A stretch of DNA of 44,037 nucleotides, from NCBI GenBank assembly GCA_001804315.1, contig MHFT01000062.1, positions 1 through 44,037 on the forward strand. Reading direction: 5' to 3'. Each line of letters opens with the position of its first letter. Position 1 is the first letter of the stretch. The notes below the pieces were generated by a model. That model made no database searches, was not told the origin of the DNA, and saw nothing but the letters and a program-made list of their open reading frames with translations. Below are positions 42,501 through 44,037 of this stretch, piece by piece. Source of the stretch: Omnitrophica bacterium RIFCSPLOWO2_12_FULL_50_11. Lineage in GTDB: Bacteria; Omnitrophota; Omnitrophia; Omnitrophales; Danuiimicrobiaceae. A program made the position numbers and the translations under genes.

Positions 42501-44036
42501 CTTCTCACGGCCTCGTCCTTCCACCTTCGGCCTTCCACCTTTCACCTTCCTCACGATCGGCAGCAGCGTGTCGCTTGTCACACACAACCCAATCGGATCT
42601 TTTCGTCCCAAATGACTCCGCACCTCAGCGCGGTCGAGATCTTTTACAAGCATGAGCCCCACGAAGGCCTCGAAAAACTCCTTGAGCTGCGCGTCTATAC
42701 CTTTAAACTCGCTTGGATAACGAACGTTGCCGAGAGCGTCCATAACAAGTGTCTTAAACTCCTGCGATGGGGGCCGGATACCGATTTCAAGACCTCCATC
42801 CCGAGTTTGCCGGAATTCATAATCAACACCGCCCTTTTTAAAGTGATACCAACCGTTCTCGGACTGGATCTCCCTCGTCTTCGTCCTATTAAACACCTTC
42901 CGCATCGTGTCCAGCTCAGCCGCCGTCACCGCCGCCCGCACCTCAGCGCGGTTTTCCTGTTCGGCGAGCGTAATGAGGTGGTCAATCAAGCGAACAAATC
43001 GGCCGCCGATTTTAGTGGGTGCCACTTCCTTTAACGCCGTCAATACTTGAAGTCTCTTTCCCGCATCTCCAAGCTCGACGGCAACCTTCATCTTTCGTTC
43101 ATCGAGCCCGAACACGTTTTGGAGTTTAACAACGAGCGCGATCTGTTCAATTCTCCGTTGTGGCTGGGCTAATTCGAGTAGCTTCTCAACGGTCATCTCG
43201 TCAAAATAAGTGTGCAAGATAAGCTGGAAACCTTGTCGATAAAGGTCAGCTTCCAAGCCGGCGCGGGCGAGCTCCTCAAGACGGCGCATCTCTTCTGCGT
43301 ACCCCAGTCCGCCGTCCGGCAAAGCCTTGTAGTAATCATGGAATACTTCCCGCGTTGCAGAAAGAACTGCTCCTTTAAAATCTTCGTTTTCCAACGCATT
43401 CCTGAAGGACACGTCAAATCCATCCGGAACACTTGCCGCTTCAATCCTTTGCGCGAATTGTGCGTTTCGCATGAGCAGTTCAACGTGTTGGTCAAAATAA
43501 GCTACCTCGTCCGAGCGGCTGTTTTCTTTTAAAAACTTCCGGTAACGCGCTTTGACTGCATTTGGCTCGATAGAGCCTGAAGGCCACACAGAACCAGTCT
43601 GAAACTGCGGTGAACGAACCGCGAGATATCGCGCTAGAAAATCGCTAAATGGCCGGATTTGCTCACTGCCCAACCGAGCTAAAAATTCGTACTCAAAAGA
43701 ATCTAAAGATTTCTGAGCAAGATAATGCGCCATCGCGTCTTCCCACTGCTCAGACTGGACCGAACGTACCTCAGGACGTGAAAATTGCTGTTGAGCCGGC
43801 AGATACGACTCCGATCCTGATACGGCTGCCTGCAAGCGAGAACGGCCGGCGCGGCTCTCAATTTCATCAATGACTTCTTCGAGACGCTCCGGAGGAACAC
43901 CTTGTAATGCATGAAGAATCTCGCCATCGTCGGCACCTAGTAACTGACTCATCATCGCTTGGATCTGGCCCACGTCCCTCACTTGCTTAAGGAAGCTATC
44001 AAGATGGGGGTACTGGCCGCGGCGAAACACAGCCAA
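39522..44036 (-). CDS. Second giant protein with an intein (N-terminus outside window)
   Basis: The frame is open from the stop at 39522 to the right edge, giving at least 1,504 residues; a TTG at the edge can be read as a start, but the true start is probably outside. The part before the intein (up to residue 484) is mainly helical. Residues 485-868 form an intein (41433-42584). After it come a membrane-helix pair (about 905-955) and a long helical C-terminal part. The family is unknown to me. R-x-E-V/I-R recurs seven times, at 43764, 42936, 42618, 41334, 41007, 40644 and 40317. The excised product would be about 1,120 residues from this window. The surrounding protein resembles the first giant protein in style rather than in sequence. 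Confidence 0.82.
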   Translation of the reverse strand: MAVFRRGQYPHLDSFLKQVRDVGQIQAMMSQLLGADDGEILHALQGVPPERLEEVIDEIESRAGRSRLQAAVSGSESYLPAQQQFSRPEVRSVQSEQWEDAMAHYLAQKSLDSFEYEFLARLGSEQIRPFSDFLARYLAVRSPQFQTGSVWPSGSIEPNAVKARYRKFLKENSRSDEVAYFDQHVELLMRNAQFAQRIEAASVPDGFDVSFRNALENEDFKGAVLSATREVFHDYYKALPDGGLGYAEEMRRLEELARAGLEADLYRQGFQLILHTYFDEMTVEKLLELAQPQRRIEQIALVVKLQNVFGLDERKMKVAVELGDAGKRLQVLTALKEVAPTKIGGRFVRLIDHLITLAEQENRAEVRAAVTAAELDTMRKVFNRTKTREIQSENGWYHFKKGGVDYEFRQTRDGGLEIGIRPPSQEFKTLVMDALGNVRYPSEFKGIDAQLKEFFEAFVGLMLVKDLDRAEVRSHLGRKDPIGLCVTSDTLLPIVRKVKGGRPKVEGRGREKVEEKQIVNVKAGDYVLSLNEETEKIEPRRINTLLDMGIKPVYRLTTASGRSIKTTANHPYLVKAEGGRRKAEGKSASRWIKVSELKVGDQIAVPKDQELSAINVTPVADFRDQDTVSFPVKDRAVDTDLETIRRNGAPLDALRKDKRIGLGEIVLDFHKNSLLDIWRKFQEHALGMAGEIIGDHFMPRFFLTSFPEIRPERRDASREAKNSGLDASMSSWISSITSLSKTSPSVLPFPSTRRTIPLNKKANFETWSGFKRTIFSSVRPLSNGAVIFSPPNRQKYITDRAGLRKVGLSGFFSVPEAYAAAPGRPSQTPSDILWDLIVAIEPAGVDRVWDIEVEGTHNFVGNGIFAHNTSAMKSILGIPRGVLSDVPSAPALEPSSRAEVRAQKDDVPSTKFSFGRLIQASFISFAGSIFFSLTGWIGVSASFFAFALFAELAGGPSLTRALGRRIGAMFNQRKELKVEAVQSIAATPDRGKLLDANPYLPPGIGRPEVRVPEEVKLRTLLDIVEGVHRIFAQFDLNLSRLRSDTDAFWLTSLIVRQKSHLEGYEAVGMIPPVDRLQDRELRDFVERLRSLPAYEDAGNVVIGEGTLKALNSLVLIDTYAILGRHGRAEVRKETVEVARILGGLDLQTLMDAAEPGWNTVNQIAERLETAHRAELSVSDLLDAKESELRAEFRSVRESVDLELLVNQVAELEEPAAPGRIQTVLEHALPFGFAVARPEIRALVVATAENLYRIYETQEHAFVQASEQISGTELIAVEEAGRMAVEGLVVAIRRGEVQELNNFIFYDRSFKDELHSYVLQVSRAFGAEARDRFHLHFIASNPQAIDEFLGEVNGLLQAEGLPALPTGAAQHIFGIRNLEDVRNAPNIARAIQMRLESGKPFAIYFIPAAVAEALPGHSLVTHSVRLDERDPLALKHSFALVPLLDSYFNGTLEPSQASLAQFLRQSNFASRGIAFSNGVIVSVSQFLSALIAEGEKARETRAIAA
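41645..41653 (+). promoter_or_regulatory. Extended -10 of the intein-borne toxin-antitoxin operon
   Basis: TGATATACT fits the extended -10 pattern. It is followed 9 bases later by a strong Shine-Dalgarno sequence (TAGGAGGTG, 41663-41671) ahead of the antitoxin ATG at 41677. No good -35 is seen. This gives the pair its own expression on the strand opposite the intein. Confidence 0.6.
41677..41952 (+). CDS. Candidate antitoxin of the intein-borne RelE-type pair
   Basis: The frame gives 91 residues from the ATG at 41677, which has an ideal AGGAGGTG upstream. An upstream start at 41644 would lack any site. The middle (LVDGKGNTLGLVLDNDVIEEIQEDIDASSPEFLASLEASRRSGR) ends in a helical, charged tail with K-rich residues, as in RelB-type antitoxins whose C-terminus wraps the toxin. 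It ends in ATGA shared with the toxin start. I do not recognise the exact family, so the role comes from gene order and coupling. It is wholly antisense to the intein linker. Confidence 0.8.
   Translation: MTAPLLKGLTEEKIVLLKPDQVSKLAFLFKGIVRLVDGKGNTLGLVLDNDVIEEIQEDIDASSPEFLASLEASRRSGRISGKEVKKNLGMK
41949..42203 (+). CDS. RelE/ParE-family toxin inside the intein
   Basis: This 84-residue protein has the RelE core: SYDFTRHAERMFLKLP, then helices ending VKIEHYLSQPNP, then IPAYRFQIGVHRAIFDWEGDRILITKVGHRRDVYR with the basic Arg/His/Tyr tail typical of ribosome-dependent mRNA endonucleases. It overlaps the antitoxin stop by ATGA. RelE toxins cut mRNA in the ribosomal A site. It lies antisense to the intein frame, in the position of the homing endonuclease domain. 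Activity is inferred from conserved residues. Confidence 0.88.
   Translation: MISYDFTRHAERMFLKLPPDIQKRILVKIEHYLSQPNPLVFAERIQGSPIPAYRFQIGVHRAIFDWEGDRILITKVGHRRDVYR
42283..42314. repeat. Purine/pyrimidine-biased imperfect repeat in the intein, copy 1
   Basis: CCTTCCGC-like units end in CCTTCGGCCTT (42304-42314), which recurs exactly in copy 2. It lies in the N-half of the intein, just after the TxxH block, and encodes an R/G/K-rich loop (GGRRKAEGK). Confidence 0.55.
42491..42550. repeat. Purine/pyrimidine-biased imperfect repeat in the intein, copy 2
   Basis: CCTTCCACCTT-like units contain CCTTCGGCCTT (42524-42534), shared with copy 1. They encode the loop KVKGGRPKVEGRGREKVEEK after the catalytic cysteine block. 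It looks like a slippage-expanded loop in the Hint fold. Confidence 0.55.
42618..42632 (-). other. RAEVR motif (representative copy) conserved at DNA level
   Basis: One of thirteen copies of R-x-E-V/L/I-R in the two giant genes. On the plus strand the shared word is CGCACCTCAGCGCGGT at this site and at 42936-42950; the other copies keep CGNAC(C/T)TC at high frequency. Coordinates of the rest are in the findings. Confidence 0.7.
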
Positions 44037-44037
44037 A

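Larger units (their letters stand above)
41433..42584 (-). mobile_element. Intein (384 aa) carrying an antisense toxin-antitoxin pair
   Basis: The N-terminal junction is a cysteine in GL|CVTSDTLLP. Block B is visible as IKTTANHPYLV (the TxxH motif) and block F as VWDIEVEGTHNF; the C-terminal junction is AHN|T, with penultimate His, terminal Asn and a +1 Thr nucleophile. All residues needed for splicing are therefore present. The N-half (42584 to about 42204) and C-half (about 41640 to 41433) total about 200 residues. Between them, where homing endonucleases usually reside, lie two plus-strand genes (41677-42203) and no LAGLIDADG or HNH motif. An autoproteolytic Hint domain is the alternative reading. 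Confidence 0.85.

Noticed and set aside
1-44037. CRISPR arrays and ribosomal RNA
   Set aside because: I saw no regularly spaced direct repeats with unique spacers and no rRNA-like sequence. The repeats present are dispersed palindromes or short tandem units.

Overview
This 44 kb window is bacterial and dense. Nearly all of it is transcribed on the minus strand. The ends hold parts of two very large membrane-anchored proteins, with a conventional housekeeping block between them. The clues to the organism are an outer-membrane lipid A gene (lpxD), a futalosine-type menaquinone cluster (mqnA, mqnC, UbiD, UbiX and UbiA homologues), giant multidomain proteins with a short N-terminal hydrophobic anchor, and a recurrent R-x-E-V/L-R motif. 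Together they suggest a diderm of the PVC superphylum, most probably Omnitrophota. That assignment comes from recalled family features, not from a phylogenetic marker.

Layout. Positions 1-16254 (minus) are one uninterrupted reading frame of at least 5,418 codons. It has an N-terminal anchor, a ChaN/TraB-like domain, a duplicated coiled-coil plus membrane module, a HEAT-like region and two internal twin-arginine-like segments. Its 3' end lies outside the window. Positions 16.6-22.4 kb hold tRNA-Asp, an APC permease, two tRNA-Val genes, tRNA-Leu, a LOG-family protein, the smpB-ssrA translation-rescue pair, a PIN-domain toxin module wedged against the 3' end of ssrA, a small lipoprotein and an atypical EF-P. 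Positions 22.4-26.5 kb hold PgeF, a glucoamylase-like exported protein and a D,D-carboxypeptidase. lpxD (26.6-27.7 kb) is the main plus-strand gene. Positions 27.7-30.8 kb form a cofactor operon (nifS, mrp, DUF971, folE). Positions 30.9-39.4 kb hold the menaquinone genes, with two MNT-HEPN toxin-antitoxin-like pairs among them. Positions 39.5-44.0 kb are the second giant protein, open at the right edge.

The most unusual object is in this second giant protein. It contains an intein (41433-42584). In the place where a homing endonuclease would normally sit, the intein carries a complete RelE-type toxin-antitoxin pair on the opposite strand, while the intein frame stays open straight through it. 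This suggests an intein maintained by addiction rather than by homing.

A second theme is palindromic repeats with CGTCATCCTGAG-type ends. At least three lie in frame inside the first giant gene and one inside menG, adding short RH(P/S)E...Q(D/N)D peptides. A related hairpin appears to have enlarged ssrA. A third theme is tight packing of structured RNAs against coding starts (tRNA-Val/permease, tRNA-Val/lipoprotein, ssrA/PIN toxin), along with promoters that leave almost no leader (smpB, lpxD).
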